Positions 55,465-64,000 of a stretch of 64,000 nt of DNA are shown here, in pieces (position 1 is the stretch's first letter; every line of letters begins with the position of its first letter). The position numbers and the translations under genes were made by a program. The stretch covers positions 54,319-118,318 of the forward strand of contig JAUCQB010000140.1 of the NCBI GenBank assembly GCA_030372985.1. The letters run 5' to 3'. A model generated the notes under the pieces. That model worked only from the letters and a program-made list of their open reading frames with translations, made no database searches and had not been told where the DNA came from. This DNA comes from Phycisphaerae bacterium. GTDB lineage: Bacteria > Planctomycetota > Phycisphaerae > UBA1845 > PWPN01.

Positions 55465-58400
55465 TCACATCGGACCTTTGTCGGTCCCGGCGACCGTGTT
55501 GCCATTCGGGTCCGCGATCGAATCCAGGGCACTGACTCGGAGCGTCAAGCCGGCCACCGGCTGGTCAAAGCTCAGGGTGACCGTCCGGCCGTCGGTCTCC
55601 AGTACGGCCGTCGCCGGGTTCAGAGCACTGCCCCCCGGATCCAGGACGTAATTGGCCCGCGTCTCGGCGGAGACCCGGTCCAGCACTTCGCTGAACACCA
55701 CCTCAATTCCGGTTCCGCCCGCGGCGGTCGCTTGCACCACTGTCGGGGAAGTCATGTCGTCGGGGTTGGCCTCGATGTCCACGGTGGCCTGCAAACCGAA
55801 TACGCCGTTGACGTCATAGATCGAGTTGCCCGCGCTGGCGTCGAGCGTGTCAAGGGCCGCCAGGCTCCGGTACAAAACCGTCGGCGGGAAGGTCAGGGTG
55901 ACCGTCAGTCCGTCAGCAGGGTCAATCGTCGCTGTCGTCGGCTTGGAAAAGGTGCCGGTGATCTGGTAGTTCGCCCCGCGTTGCGCCGTGAGGGCGTCAA
56001 GGACTTCCGAGAAACGCACAACCACCTGATAACCCTCTTCCTCGGGGACATCGCCGAAATCCGCCGCCCAAAGCGCCTGGAGCGGTGCTGGGCCGATCAT
56101 GTCCGACGGGTTGGCGGCAACGTTCTGCAACGCGGCCGCGGACACGTGCCCCGCCATGTCCTGCACGGCTGAGACCTCGATTCGGGCGTTGCGGTTGAAA
56201 ACCGCCGGTGTCACCGGATCGGGGAATTTCACGGTGGCTTGACTTCCACCGCCGGCAATCACGATGGAGGCAGCGGCAATCCCGTCCAGGGCGAAGGTTC
56301 CTGGATGGTCGGCGTCAATCGCTTCGCTGAACTCCACGAGTACCTGGTAGCCCTGGCTGGAATTCACCGCCCACGTGGTCGAAAGAACGCGCGGCGCTGC
56401 CAGGTCGCCCGGGTCCGCAGAGGGCACTGTCGGCAAGATGACCCCGGGGCCCGAGCCGTCATAGGCGTTGCCGCTGACGTCACGAACTTCGCCGTCCAGG
56501 GAAAGTACCGCGTCGGTCGCGAAAACCCCATTGCCGAAGGTAAGAACCAGCCTTGTGGGGTCCGTCGGATCCAGCAATGCGATCGTGGGGTTCTTATCGT
56601 TGCCAAGGTGGTCCGGCAGAACCCACTTGCCGCGCACCTCCACGGAGTCCCGGTCCATGACCTCGCTGAATTCAACGATGATCTGGTATGGCTGGCTGTC
56701 GCCCAGCCAGTAGACCGACGCAATTCCCGGTGCCGTCGTTTCACCGGCCAGGATGGTCATCGATCCCGCGCTGGCGTTGGCCCGCCCGTTGATGTCCCTG
56801 ACGGTGCTGTACAGAAACAGTTGGTCCGTGCTCCCCACGCCCGCCCCAAGGTCTCCGAAGGTCAGCACCACGGTGCGGCCGTCGAGATCCAGTTGGACCG
56901 ACGTCGGTTGAACGCCGCCGAGCAAGTAGTTCTCGGGATTCGTCGCCGAAAGACCGTCCATGACTTCGCTGAAGGCCAGAGAGATCGCGTACTGAGTCTT
57001 GCCGTACTCGCCGGTCAAGATGTTGCCCCAGATGGGCTCGGCCTCGGCCTGGCCCGGCAACGGCACAAGATTCGGGTTTGTGACGTCGTCCTTGCTCGCG
57101 GCGATCGGCGAGCTCACTTCCTCGATGGCGTTTCCGCCAATGTCCACGATCGACCTTCCGACCGAAACATCCAACCGCGTGCGTCGATTCAAGACGGCGT
57201 TCGAAAAGCTGATCAGCGCGGTTCGACCGGCAATGGTGCCGGCAGCGGCATCCGTCAAGGAATGCAGGATCACCGAGCTCGGATGGACATCCGTGCCCGT
57301 CATCCGCCAGTTGTCGACATCCTGGACCGTTGCCCGGTCCATGATCAGCGGGAACTCGGCCCAGATCTGATATCCGGTGGACTGATCGCCCGGGAGCCAG
57401 GTCAGTGTCGGGATGCCCGGTGGGGCGATCGACTCATCAGCGGCAAGGACGCTGACACCGATCTGGGCTGCCAGCGAGACGCCGTTGATGTCTTTCACCT
57501 TGCCGGCCGGAATGCTGAGAGTGCTGTCGGTGGTCGCAGTGAAACCTTCAAAGGTCAGAACCACGCGCCGGCCGTCGCTGTCCAGCACTGCCGTCGAGGC
57601 AGCATGACCATCCAGCAGGTAGTTGGCGGCCGTCTCGCAGGTCATTCGGTCCATGGGCTCGTCAAACGTAACCTCCACCTGATAGCCGTCATCGCTGCTG
57701 TTCACGAATCGCACCGAGTCCGCAACGATCTTCGGCGCGGTCTTGTCATCGGTGTTGGCCGCAACAGGCTTGCTCGTTTCCAGTACCAGGTCGAGGCCGT
57801 TCATGTCGCGCAAACGGGTCAGCCCGACGTCGAGCGTGCTCTCCTGGGACAACGGCCCATCGGTGAAGATGAGCGTGGCGGTTCGGCCGTCGTCTGCCAG
57901 TTCCACGATCGCCGGAGCGTATCGGTTGGTGCCTTCCTGGATTCGATAACCGGCCGGATTTGTGGCCAGGACAGGGTCCATCGTTTCGCTGAAGACCACC
58001 TCGATGAGGTAGCTGTAGGATACCTCGGTATGGACTCCGCTGTTGTTCCAGATCTCGTCTTCCGCCTCGGTCTCGGCGCTGCTCACGCCCGCTCCTGTCA
58101 CCCATCGGCGACTGGCGACGGTCGGGACTTTCGTGTCGGCACTGTTGGCGACGGCGGGCAGGCCCTCTATTTCTGATACCGCCACCCCGTCTGCCCCGAG
58201 AATACCGTCGCTCACGCTGATGTCGAATCGCGTGTTTCTGGCCAGGGTTGCAGTGTCGAACAGCAACGTCACTGTCAGACCGTCGGCAGACAGCGTCGCG
58301 CTGGTCGGCTTCAGGCTCACCTTGGCGACGATCTCCCCCGGCAGAGCTGCATGCGTATCATCCGCCGTTGGTGTCGTGCGATAGTTGTTGACGTTCTCGG

Positions 58401-58911
58401 CGGTGGGTTCATCGAGCGGCTTGGTGAATGCCGCGAGCAATTGGTAACCGCCGCCGGCATAGTTGGCAGTCCACTTGAGGTTGGCCAGCGTCGCATGATC
58501 GAGAGCGTTGACCTTTACCGTGCGGCTCCCGCTGAGCCCCTTGCGATCCGAGACCGTCAGCGTGAATTCGTATTCGCCCTCGGCCGGGGGAACGAAGGTC
58601 GGCGCGAGCGTTTCGGCGTCGGACAGCACCGAGGCGGGTGACCAGGCGGCGACATAGGGCTCTTCTCCACCCTCGACCGTGGCGCAGAGCATGATCGCGG
58701 CGCCGACCGTTGCCTCACGATCGGGGCCGGTATCAATCTTCAAGGCGGCGGATGTGTTGTCGCCCGGCGAATCATCCGGTGGCTGCCCGTCTGCGGGATC
58801 ATTGTTCAGCGGTATCGTGATGGGGCAGCTTGGTCCCATCAGCATCGGGCAGAGCAGACAGATTACCGTCACAGCCTGGACCGTGCGGCTGAGCAAGCGT
58901 TGCATCAACAT
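55465..58911 (-). CDS. Giant secreted PKD/SbsA Ig-like repeat protein, paralogue B
   Basis: 1148 aa from the ATG at 58911; alternatives lie within a few codons. Signal peptide with MLMGPSC-like end. One PKD-like domain (DTGPDREATVGAAIMLCATVEG) and then nine repeats with the same FSEVMD/FDEPMD core (VEVTFDEPMDRMTCETAANY, ISLAFSEVMDGLSATNPENY, IIVEFSEVMDRDSVEV, VVVRFSEVLDALTAQRGANY). The repeat order parallels paralogue A, including a shared NWQISG/NWRMTG repeat 4. The two genes probably arose by tandem duplication followed by drift; the gap is 230 bases. Function as for A. Confidence 0.88.
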   Translation of the reverse strand: MLMQRLLSRTVQAVTVICLLCPMLMGPSCPITIPLNNDPADGQPPDDSPGDNTSAALKIDTGPDREATVGAAIMLCATVEGGEEPYVAAWSPASVLSDAETLAPTFVPPAEGEYEFTLTVSDRKGLSGSRTVKVNALDHATLANLKWTANYAGGGYQLLAAFTKPLDEPTAENVNNYRTTPTADDTHAALPGEIVAKVSLKPTSATLSADGLTVTLLFDTATLARNTRFDISVSDGILGADGVAVSEIEGLPAVANSADTKVPTVASRRWVTGAGVSSAETEAEDEIWNNSGVHTEVSYSYLIEVVFSETMDPVLATNPAGYRIQEGTNRYAPAIVELADDGRTATLIFTDGPLSQESTLDVGLTRLRDMNGLDLVLETSKPVAANTDDKTAPKIVADSVRFVNSSDDGYQVEVTFDEPMDRMTCETAANYLLDGHAASTAVLDSDGRRVVLTFEGFTATTDSTLSIPAGKVKDINGVSLAAQIGVSVLAADESIAPPGIPTLTWLPGDQSTGYQIWAEFPLIMDRATVQDVDNWRMTGTDVHPSSVILHSLTDAAAGTIAGRTALISFSNAVLNRRTRLDVSVGRSIVDIGGNAIEEVSSPIAASKDDVTNPNLVPLPGQAEAEPIWGNILTGEYGKTQYAISLAFSEVMDGLSATNPENYLLGGVQPTSVQLDLDGRTVVLTFGDLGAGVGSTDQLFLYSTVRDINGRANASAGSMTILAGETTAPGIASVYWLGDSQPYQIIVEFSEVMDRDSVEVRGKWVLPDHLGNDKNPTIALLDPTDPTRLVLTFGNGVFATDAVLSLDGEVRDVSGNAYDGSGPGVILPTVPSADPGDLAAPRVLSTTWAVNSSQGYQVLVEFSEAIDADHPGTFALDGIAAASIVIAGGGSQATVKFPDPVTPAVFNRNARIEVSAVQDMAGHVSAAALQNVAANPSDMIGPAPLQALWAADFGDVPEEEGYQVVVRFSEVLDALTAQRGANYQITGTFSKPTTATIDPADGLTVTLTFPPTVLYRSLAALDTLDASAGNSIYDVNGVFGLQATVDIEANPDDMTSPTVVQATAAGGTGIEVVFSEVLDRVSAETRANYVLDPGGSALNPATAVLETDGRTVTLSFDQPVAGLTLRVSALDSIADPNGNTVAGTDKGPM

Positions 58912-59189
58912 CTCGTGTGTCCTCAGATAAGGCAACGTGAACTATACTGCGAAACCACCCCTCGCCAGCCAATGCCATGGCTGACCTTATCTCCTTATTG
59001 GCCATAGTACCGGGACCCCAGTGTCTCAGCAACCGCAAGAGTCTGCCAATAAGGGTGCAGGGGGCCTTGTACTGACCCCGCAAACGTTTATAGGACCAGA
59101 TCTTACGGCTCGCTTGCCCCCGTTCGATCACGTGGGCTTATCGGGTCGTGAGCCAGGAGCCGTTGCGGCGCGCGAGCCATGACGTTCTA

Positions 59190-59858
59190 ATGACCGCCGT
59201 GGCGTCCCAGCGGCTCATTTTGTTCCCCGGCATGGCCTGCGACGAACGCCTGTTCTCCGCTCAAAAAGTCCTTGGCATCCCGTTCGAGTCCCCCAGGCTG
59301 CCTTTGCCGCAAGAGGACGAGCCTCTGCCGTCCTACGCGGCCCGGGTGGTGTCCGCATTGGGGCTGGGCCGGACGCCCTGCGTTCTGGGTGGGGTGTCCT
59401 TCGGGGGCATGCTGGCGTGCGAAATGGCTGCCCGGTGCAACTGCAAGCGTGTGATCCTCATCGCCAGCTGCCGCAGTTCGGCCGCTGTTCCAAAGCGGAA
59501 CTGGTTGGTTTTTCACACCGCCAGGCTGCTGCCCGATGTGGTCATCCGTCGTCTCGCTGGGCCGGCAAGCCGGTTGGTTGCGAGGATGGAAGGGATCAGT
59601 GATGAGCATCATCGGCTTGTTCTTGAGATGTGTCAGGACACGCCGACTGCCCAGCTCCGACGACAGGCGGCAATGATCCTGGCTTGGAAGGACCCGTCCC
59701 GGGTCGACTGCCCGGTGCATCAGATCCACGGCCGGCGCGACCACATGATCCCCCTTGCCGGTGTTCAGGCTGATCAGGTCATCGCTGATGGAGGACACTT
59801 CATCAATCTGACGCATCCGGCGGAGGTTGCTTGCTTCATCGCGCGGCATTCATCCTGA
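59190..59858 (+). CDS. Alpha/beta hydrolase fold protein
   Basis: 222 aa from the ATG at 59190; a GTG at 59148 would add 14 residues with no support. RLILFPGMACDERLF (oxyanion loop), VLGGVSFGGMLACEMA (nucleophile Ser in GVSFG), VHQIHGRRDHMIPLAG (Asp of the acid region) and GGHFINLTHPAEV (catalytic His) complete the triad. The substrate is unknown; short esters are likely. Convergent with the Gfo/Idh/MocA gene. Confidence 0.8.
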   Translation: MTAVASQRLILFPGMACDERLFSAQKVLGIPFESPRLPLPQEDEPLPSYAARVVSALGLGRTPCVLGGVSFGGMLACEMAARCNCKRVILIASCRSSAAVPKRNWLVFHTARLLPDVVIRRLAGPASRLVARMEGISDEHHRLVLEMCQDTPTAQLRRQAAMILAWKDPSRVDCPVHQIHGRRDHMIPLAGVQADQVIADGGHFINLTHPAEVACFIARHSS

Positions 59859-59904
59859 GAATCCTGCCGCGGGCTTCCGAGTCTTGTCGTGACGAAAAGA
59901 ATTC

Positions 59905-61215
59905 TCAGGCGAATTCCTTCGGCAGCTCGTATCCCGCTCGCCTCGGGCGCGAGAGTTCCTTGTTGGCTTCGTCGTCGCCGATGAACCTCTCGGCCTTCGG
60001 GTCCCATCTGAGCTTGCGGTTCATGTCGCGGCAGATGTTCACCAGATAGCACAGCGTGGTGGCCCGCTGAGCGGCCTCGACGTGGGCGGCCGGTTGCTTG
60101 CGGCTGCGGCAGCAGTCGAAGAAGTCTTTGATGTGCCAGACCACCTCACCGTTGGTGGCCGCGGGGTAACCCGGCGGGGCATCCTTGATCAGTTCGGGAT
60201 GATCGCACATCAAGCTGCCCCGGCGGATCTCCAGGGTGGCCTTCTCGCCGACGAAGATCGCCCCGAGGTCGTGGTACACGTTGTTACCCTTATCGTCCTT
60301 CTGTCGCAGAGGGTTGTGCAGCTTCAGCAGAATGCCGTTGGCGTATTTCATCGTGACTCTGACGTTGCCCGCCGCGTCGGCTCCCTCCGGCCAGATTTCG
60401 ACCGGACCGGTGTCGTCGGCGCCCATTCCATCCTGTGCCTGGTCGAAGGAGTGGGTGCCCCAGCCGGTAACGCCCCAGGACCTGCCGCCGCCGTCGTAGT
60501 CCCACCACTTGGCCCAGCCGTAGTGCAGTTCCTTGTGGTAGGGCCGCAACTCGGTCTGGTTGCACCACAGGTCCCAGTCGAGGCCCTCGGGCATTTCCTG
60601 GGCCGGCAGCGGCTTCCACCGGTCCGGCGCGATGAAGTTGGGGGCTTGTACCTCCTTGAGCTTGCCGATCCCGCCGTCGCGAACCAGCTTGCTGGCCCAG
60701 GCGTTGATCGGAATGGTTCGCTGCTGCGTGCCGACTTGCAGCACTTTCTTGTACTTCTTGACCGCCTTGACCAGCGAGCGGCCCTCGGCGATCGTCAAAG
60801 CAAACGGCTTCTCTGCGTAAACGTCGCAACCGGCTTGCATGGCCGTGATGCAGGCCAACACGCGGGCGTGCGTGGTCGTGGGGACGAAGACCGCGTCGAA
60901 CTTCTCCTTTTCGAGCATCGTGCGGTAGTCCTGGTACTTCTTCCACTTGTCGCCGCCGGGGACAATCTTGGCCTTCTCGTCGGCGCGCGGCAGGAAGCAG
61001 TCGGCGACGGCCACGATGTCGGCGTGGTCAGAGAGTTTCTCCGTGGTCATCAGGGCGCCGGCCCGGCCGCCGCAACCGATGAACCCGACCTTGAAACGGT
61101 CGTTTGCCCCGCGCCTGCCGGGGGCGGCCAGCACGTGCCCGGGTACGAAATACGGAAACGAGAGCCCCGCCGCCGCAGCGGACGCCGAATTACGCAGAAA
61201 ATCACGTCGTCTCAT
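59905..61215 (-). CDS. Tat-exported Gfo/Idh/MocA family oxidoreductase
   Basis: 436 aa. Tat signal RRRDFLRNSASAAAAGLSFPYF. Rossmann fold FKVGFIGCGGRAGALM and YAEKPFALTIAEG (the EKP motif) belong to the Gfo/Idh/MocA family; a C-terminal beta-sheet domain includes WGVTGWGTHSFDQAQDGMG and an HIKDFFDCCRSRKQP tail. Exported members are numerous in planctomycetes, and the NAD(P) cofactor must be loaded before Tat export. The substrate is probably a sugar or glycoside-derived compound. Isolated gene. Confidence 0.92.
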   Translation of the reverse strand: MRRRDFLRNSASAAAAGLSFPYFVPGHVLAAPGRRGANDRFKVGFIGCGGRAGALMTTEKLSDHADIVAVADCFLPRADEKAKIVPGGDKWKKYQDYRTMLEKEKFDAVFVPTTTHARVLACITAMQAGCDVYAEKPFALTIAEGRSLVKAVKKYKKVLQVGTQQRTIPINAWASKLVRDGGIGKLKEVQAPNFIAPDRWKPLPAQEMPEGLDWDLWCNQTELRPYHKELHYGWAKWWDYDGGGRSWGVTGWGTHSFDQAQDGMGADDTGPVEIWPEGADAAGNVRVTMKYANGILLKLHNPLRQKDDKGNNVYHDLGAIFVGEKATLEIRRGSLMCDHPELIKDAPPGYPAATNGEVVWHIKDFFDCCRSRKQPAAHVEAAQRATTLCYLVNICRDMNRKLRWDPKAERFIGDDEANKELSRPRRAGYELPKEFA

Positions 61216-61526
61216 AGATGAACCTTTCTATCGTGGGGGCTTGCCGGGCAACCGAACACTTCCGGTCCTGCCCTGATGAAACAGGATCACATTATCCGAA
61301 AGCCTGCGAACCGTCCAACCCTCGCGCACGCGAAGGGGCTGCGAGGCGTCCAGGCCTACATGGCGCCGCCGATTCTTGCGGTCCCCTTCCTCGGCGTTCT
61401 TGTCAGGCCCATCAACGGCCTGGTCGAATTTGATCTTGTGCATTCAGAGCCGGTCGAGAAGCCCCGTTGACATGCAAGCAAGAGCCCGTTTCATCGCGTC
61501 AGACCGCAGACGCCTTGACGATAGGC
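61216..61526. other. Intergenic region between divergent Gfo/Idh/MocA and TolB-like genes
   Basis: About 310 bases before the promoter noted at 61527; a TTGACA-like box at ~61469 lacks a good -10 partner. No coding frame is supported. Confidence 0.4.
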
Positions 61527-61554
61527 TAGACGTGGCAAGAGGGCGCTCTATAAT
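61527..61554 (+). promoter_or_regulatory. Probable promoter of the TolB-like gene
   Basis: TAGACG (61527-61532), 16-base spacer, perfect TATAAT (61549-61554). The gene starts at 61609. Confidence 0.5.
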
Positions 61555-61608
61555 GTCGAGATAAAGCCCGGTGGTGTAGCCCGGCAAGCCTGTCTTGGAC
61601 AATCTTAG

Positions 61609-62649
61609 ATGAGGCTATTTGTAGCGACCGTTGCGGCTTTGGTTCTCGCGGCCCTGCCAGGCGGCTGTACGGCTGATTTTCCCGACGGCTCGTCCGATCA
61701 CCAACCGGTCGATCTGATTCGGAGCGACGGGGCTGAGCTGCTCCACGCGTCGTCATACCCGGCCAGCGCCCAGAACGCGCTCTATTCGCCGGACGGCCAG
61801 ACGATTGTTTTTACGCTGTTCCATCGCGGCTATAACGAGGGGCCTGCCGGGCTGTTCCGGATGGACATCGACGTGCGTCAACCGTCGGCTTTGCTGGACG
61901 AGCCGGATCAGGACGCGGTCAATGCGCCGGGTACGGCCTGGCGGGCGGACGGCGGCCTTATCGCGTTTGCCTCGGACCGGCGCGACGACTTGACCGAGAT
62001 CTGGACGATCGAGCCGGACACAGCGGCGGTTTCGCGGGTCACGAACCACGCGAGCCTCGGCACGAACTACTACTTCCTGGAACCTACCTTCTCGCCCGAC
62101 GGCGAATGGATCGTATTCGAGGCCGACCTTGGCGTTCCCGACGACAATCAGCAGGGCATGATCTGGAAGACGCAGGTGAGCGGGGGCGATCCGATCCCGC
62201 TGACCGGCGGGCCTTCGCACAACACGGACGACCGGCTGCCCAACTGGTCGCCGACCGGAGATCGCATTCTGTTTCAGCGGCGCGCCCTCGGCAGCGACGA
62301 GTGGCACATCTTCACCATGACGCCGGAGGGCACGGACGTCCGGCAAGTCACGACGCAGCCTGGCGGGAATACCGATGCAAGCTGGTCGCCGGACGGGCGC
62401 TGGATCTGCTATTCGTCGGCGGCTGGCGGGTTGACGCAGCCCGCGATCTTCGTCATCGCGGCCGATGGGGGCGAACCGGTTCGGATCACCCACGAAGACG
62501 AGCACGAAGATGGTGCCCCATGCTGGTCGCCGGACGGGCGCTGGATCGCCTTCGAGTCGCACAGAACGGCCGACGAGGACTCTGCCTCGGTCATCCGGCG
62601 GATCCGCGTCCCTGGGTCGATCGCCGCAACGATAGGACCCAGCGGGTGA
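61609..62649 (+). CDS. TolB-like WD40/PD40 beta-propeller lipoprotein
   Basis: 346 aa. Signal peptide with lipobox PGGC. Five PD40 blades are visible: YSPDGQTIVF, FSPDGEWIVF, WSPTGDRILF, WSPDGRWICY and WSPDGRWIAF, each followed by acidic loops. This is the TolB C-terminal propeller type. A role in binding or sensing extracytoplasmic ligands is possible but not shown. Well-supported promoter upstream; it is followed by the sugar-isomerase-like gene on the same strand, 101 bases away. Confidence 0.9.
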   Translation: MRLFVATVAALVLAALPGGCTADFPDGSSDHQPVDLIRSDGAELLHASSYPASAQNALYSPDGQTIVFTLFHRGYNEGPAGLFRMDIDVRQPSALLDEPDQDAVNAPGTAWRADGGLIAFASDRRDDLTEIWTIEPDTAAVSRVTNHASLGTNYYFLEPTFSPDGEWIVFEADLGVPDDNQQGMIWKTQVSGGDPIPLTGGPSHNTDDRLPNWSPTGDRILFQRRALGSDEWHIFTMTPEGTDVRQVTTQPGGNTDASWSPDGRWICYSSAAGGLTQPAIFVIAADGGEPVRITHEDEHEDGAPCWSPDGRWIAFESHRTADEDSASVIRRIRVPGSIAATIGPSG

Positions 62650-62750
62650 TACCTGTCTTGGGGCAGGCACGGACGGCCCGTGAGCCCTGGTCTGCGGCCC
62701 ATGCAGTTCCGGTTGTGAAGGGCCTGATCGATGACAACGGAGGAAACGCC

Positions 62751-64000
62751 ATGAACACCGATTTAAATGAGGCCTCGCGAGGATCAGAGCGGGCCGCTGG
62801 TGTTTGCAGCGGCCACCCGAACGACGGTACGGCCTGGATCAGCCGCCGGAGTCTGCTGGGTGGTATCGGCGGGGCGGCGGCGGTGGGCGGGCTGGCGATG
62901 ATGGCCGCCTCGCGAACTCGGGCGGCCGAGGCGGGTCAATCGGCCGGCGCCGGCTTGCCGGCGGGGGCTCCGATCAAGGTCAAACCCGCCCTGATGTACA
63001 GCATCCCGCAGAGGCGGGAGAAGACCAGTTGGCGGCCGTACGGCGGCATCCTGACGAACGACGATCTGGCCAAGGAGGTTGCGCGCGTCGAGCAGGATCT
63101 CGCGAAGCTGTCGGAGCAAGCGGAATTCAAGCTGGAGATGCAGCCGCTGGCGATGGTCGCCGGCCCTGACCAGGCCAAGAGCGTTGCGAGCAGTGATGCC
63201 GACGCGATCCTGCTCTTCGCGGCTGGCGGCGACCAGGCATGGCTTGAGACCATCGCCGCCTCCGGCAAGCCGGCGATCATGTTCGTGCGGCACAAGTCCG
63301 GTCCAGTCTATCTCTACTATGAAATCGTACACTGGCGGTGGCTCCGCAAGAACGAGGATCTGATTAAGGAAACCCGAATCGGTGTTGACGACGTCGTGGT
63401 CGATGATCCGGGCGAGGTGCTGTGGCGGCTGCGGGCTCTGTATGGGTTGAAGAACGCCAAGGGGACAAAGTGCGTGGCCATCGGCGGGCTGCAGGCGTAC
63501 AGCGCCCCGGGCCAGCAGAAGGGGCCGGACCACGTCAAGGAGGTCTGGGGTTACGAGCTGATCACCGTGCCGGACGAGGACCTTGCCGAGCAGCTTGCCA
63601 AGGCCCGCCAGGACGAATCAGCCTTGAAGGAAGTGCGCCGGCAGGTGGACGAGTTTCTGGCCCAGCCTAATGTGGATCTGGGTATCGAGAAGCGCTTCGT
63701 CGAGAACTCATTCCTCGCCCTGCGTGTTTTCAAGGAGATCATGAAGGACAAGGGCGCCACCAACCTCGGCGTCGCCCACTGCATGGGATCGCTGATCGGT
63801 TTGCTCGACACGGCCCCGTGCCTGGTGCTGGCCATGTTGAACGACGAGGGCCTCACCGCCTTCTGCCACACCGACTACACGCACACAGCGCCGGGCGTAC
63901 TGATGCGCTGGATTTCGGGCAAGCCGTCGTTCGTCTGCAATACGCATCTCCCGCACGACGGCGTGATTACCATGGCCCATTGCGCCGCCCCGCGACGAAT
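62751..64000 (+). CDS. Tat-exported L-fucose/L-arabinose isomerase-like protein (3' end outside window)
   Basis: 416 codons from the ATG at 62751, with CGGAGG eight bases upstream; no stop before the edge. Tat signal ISRRSLLGGIGGAAAVGGLAMMAAS. The mature domain resembles the sugar isomerase superfamily (L-fucose isomerase-like): VKPALMYSIPQR, AILLFAAGGDQAWLETIAAS, GLQAYSAPGQQ, VAHCMGSLIGLLDTAPCLVLAMLNDEG and VITMAHCAAPRR near the end, typical of that group's metal/substrate side. Planctomycete homologues are often annotated as such. Catalytic ligands cannot be fully listed as the end is missing. Exported location of an isomerase is unusual. Confidence 0.7.
   Translation, partial: MNTDLNEASRGSERAAGVCSGHPNDGTAWISRRSLLGGIGGAAAVGGLAMMAASRTRAAEAGQSAGAGLPAGAPIKVKPALMYSIPQRREKTSWRPYGGILTNDDLAKEVARVEQDLAKLSEQAEFKLEMQPLAMVAGPDQAKSVASSDADAILLFAAGGDQAWLETIAASGKPAIMFVRHKSGPVYLYYEIVHWRWLRKNEDLIKETRIGVDDVVVDDPGEVLWRLRALYGLKNAKGTKCVAIGGLQAYSAPGQQKGPDHVKEVWGYELITVPDEDLAEQLAKARQDESALKEVRRQVDEFLAQPNVDLGIEKRFVENSFLALRVFKEIMKDKGATNLGVAHCMGSLIGLLDTAPCLVLAMLNDEGLTAFCHTDYTHTAPGVLMRWISGKPSFVCNTHLPHDGVITMAHCAAPRR

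Noticed and set aside
53099..58176. Long plus-strand frames across the giant repeat proteins
   Set aside because: Antisense to repeats with conserved FSEAMD cores; repetitive by consequence.

Overview
The window reads as chromosomal DNA of a GC-rich bacterium of the Planctomycetota, most likely a Phycisphaerae-like lineage, and possibly a metagenome-assembled genome. This is inferred from several traits seen together: Tat-exported Gfo/Idh/MocA and aldo/keto proteins, secreted beta-helix and glycosidase-like proteins, a pseudopilin next to a protein ending in DxDxDGDVDxxD dockerin-like repeats, a small membrane protein ending in a CxxCGYDLRG zinc ribbon, very large secreted SbsA/PKD-like repeat proteins, and highly fragmented operons. 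No rRNA, tRNA, CRISPR array or intact transposon was recognised.

Layout. 1-8.6 kb: a partial secreted glycosidase-like gene, a DoxX/aldo-keto fusion, apbE, tkt and a secreted beta-helix protein. 8.6-13.1 kb: nested fold-back repeats, an AAA/DUF4143 ATPase, then a two-gene unit encoding a small leader-like protein with 11-residue Pro/Asp repeats and a B12-binding radical SAM enzyme. 13.1-17 kb: a zinc-ribbon membrane protein, purB, a P-loop sugar/nucleoside kinase and a flavodoxin-like reductase. 17.2-23.2 kb: two secreted metallophosphoesterases and a YdiJ-like FAD/FeS dehydrogenase. 23.3-26.2 kb: rpsG and aspS. 26.5-29.2 kb: rhaT and rhaA for L-rhamnose uptake and isomerisation. 29.4-32.4 kb: a zinc-finger protein, a secreted EEP-family hydrolase and an NCS1-like permease. 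32.7-35.7 kb: a tightly overlapping FmdE plus metal ABC transporter operon. 35.8-37.7 kb: a pseudopilin and a dockerin-like protein. 38.5-39.7 kb: a DUF362/ferredoxin protein.

40.1-45.6 kb is a respiratory module: membrane-anchored tetraheme cytochrome c, Tat-type four-cluster ferredoxin, NrfD/PsrC quinol protein, octaheme HAO-like cytochrome and a Tat aldo/keto protein, behind a good sigma70-type promoter. The remainder holds a lipoprotein, a PfpI-family protein, an HtrA protease, a glycosyltransferase-like membrane protein, a PfkB kinase, two paralogous giant repeat proteins (51.5-58.9 kb), an alpha/beta hydrolase, a Tat Gfo/Idh/MocA protein, a TolB-like lipoprotein and a partial Tat-exported sugar-isomerase-like protein.

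Together the genes suggest a saccharolytic bacterium (rhamnose, polysaccharide-associated secreted proteins) with an anaerobic respiratory option using nitrogen oxides or hydroxylamine. The strongest novelty candidates are the repeat peptide plus B12-radical SAM pair (10,993-13,075), the NrfD/octaheme module (40,143-45,639) and the FmdE-linked metal transporter whose binding protein has Cys where family ligands are usually His. Two genes, the radical SAM enzyme and the octaheme cytochrome, each carry one extra base in a G/C-rich run that breaks an otherwise intact frame; assembly error is as likely as mutation.
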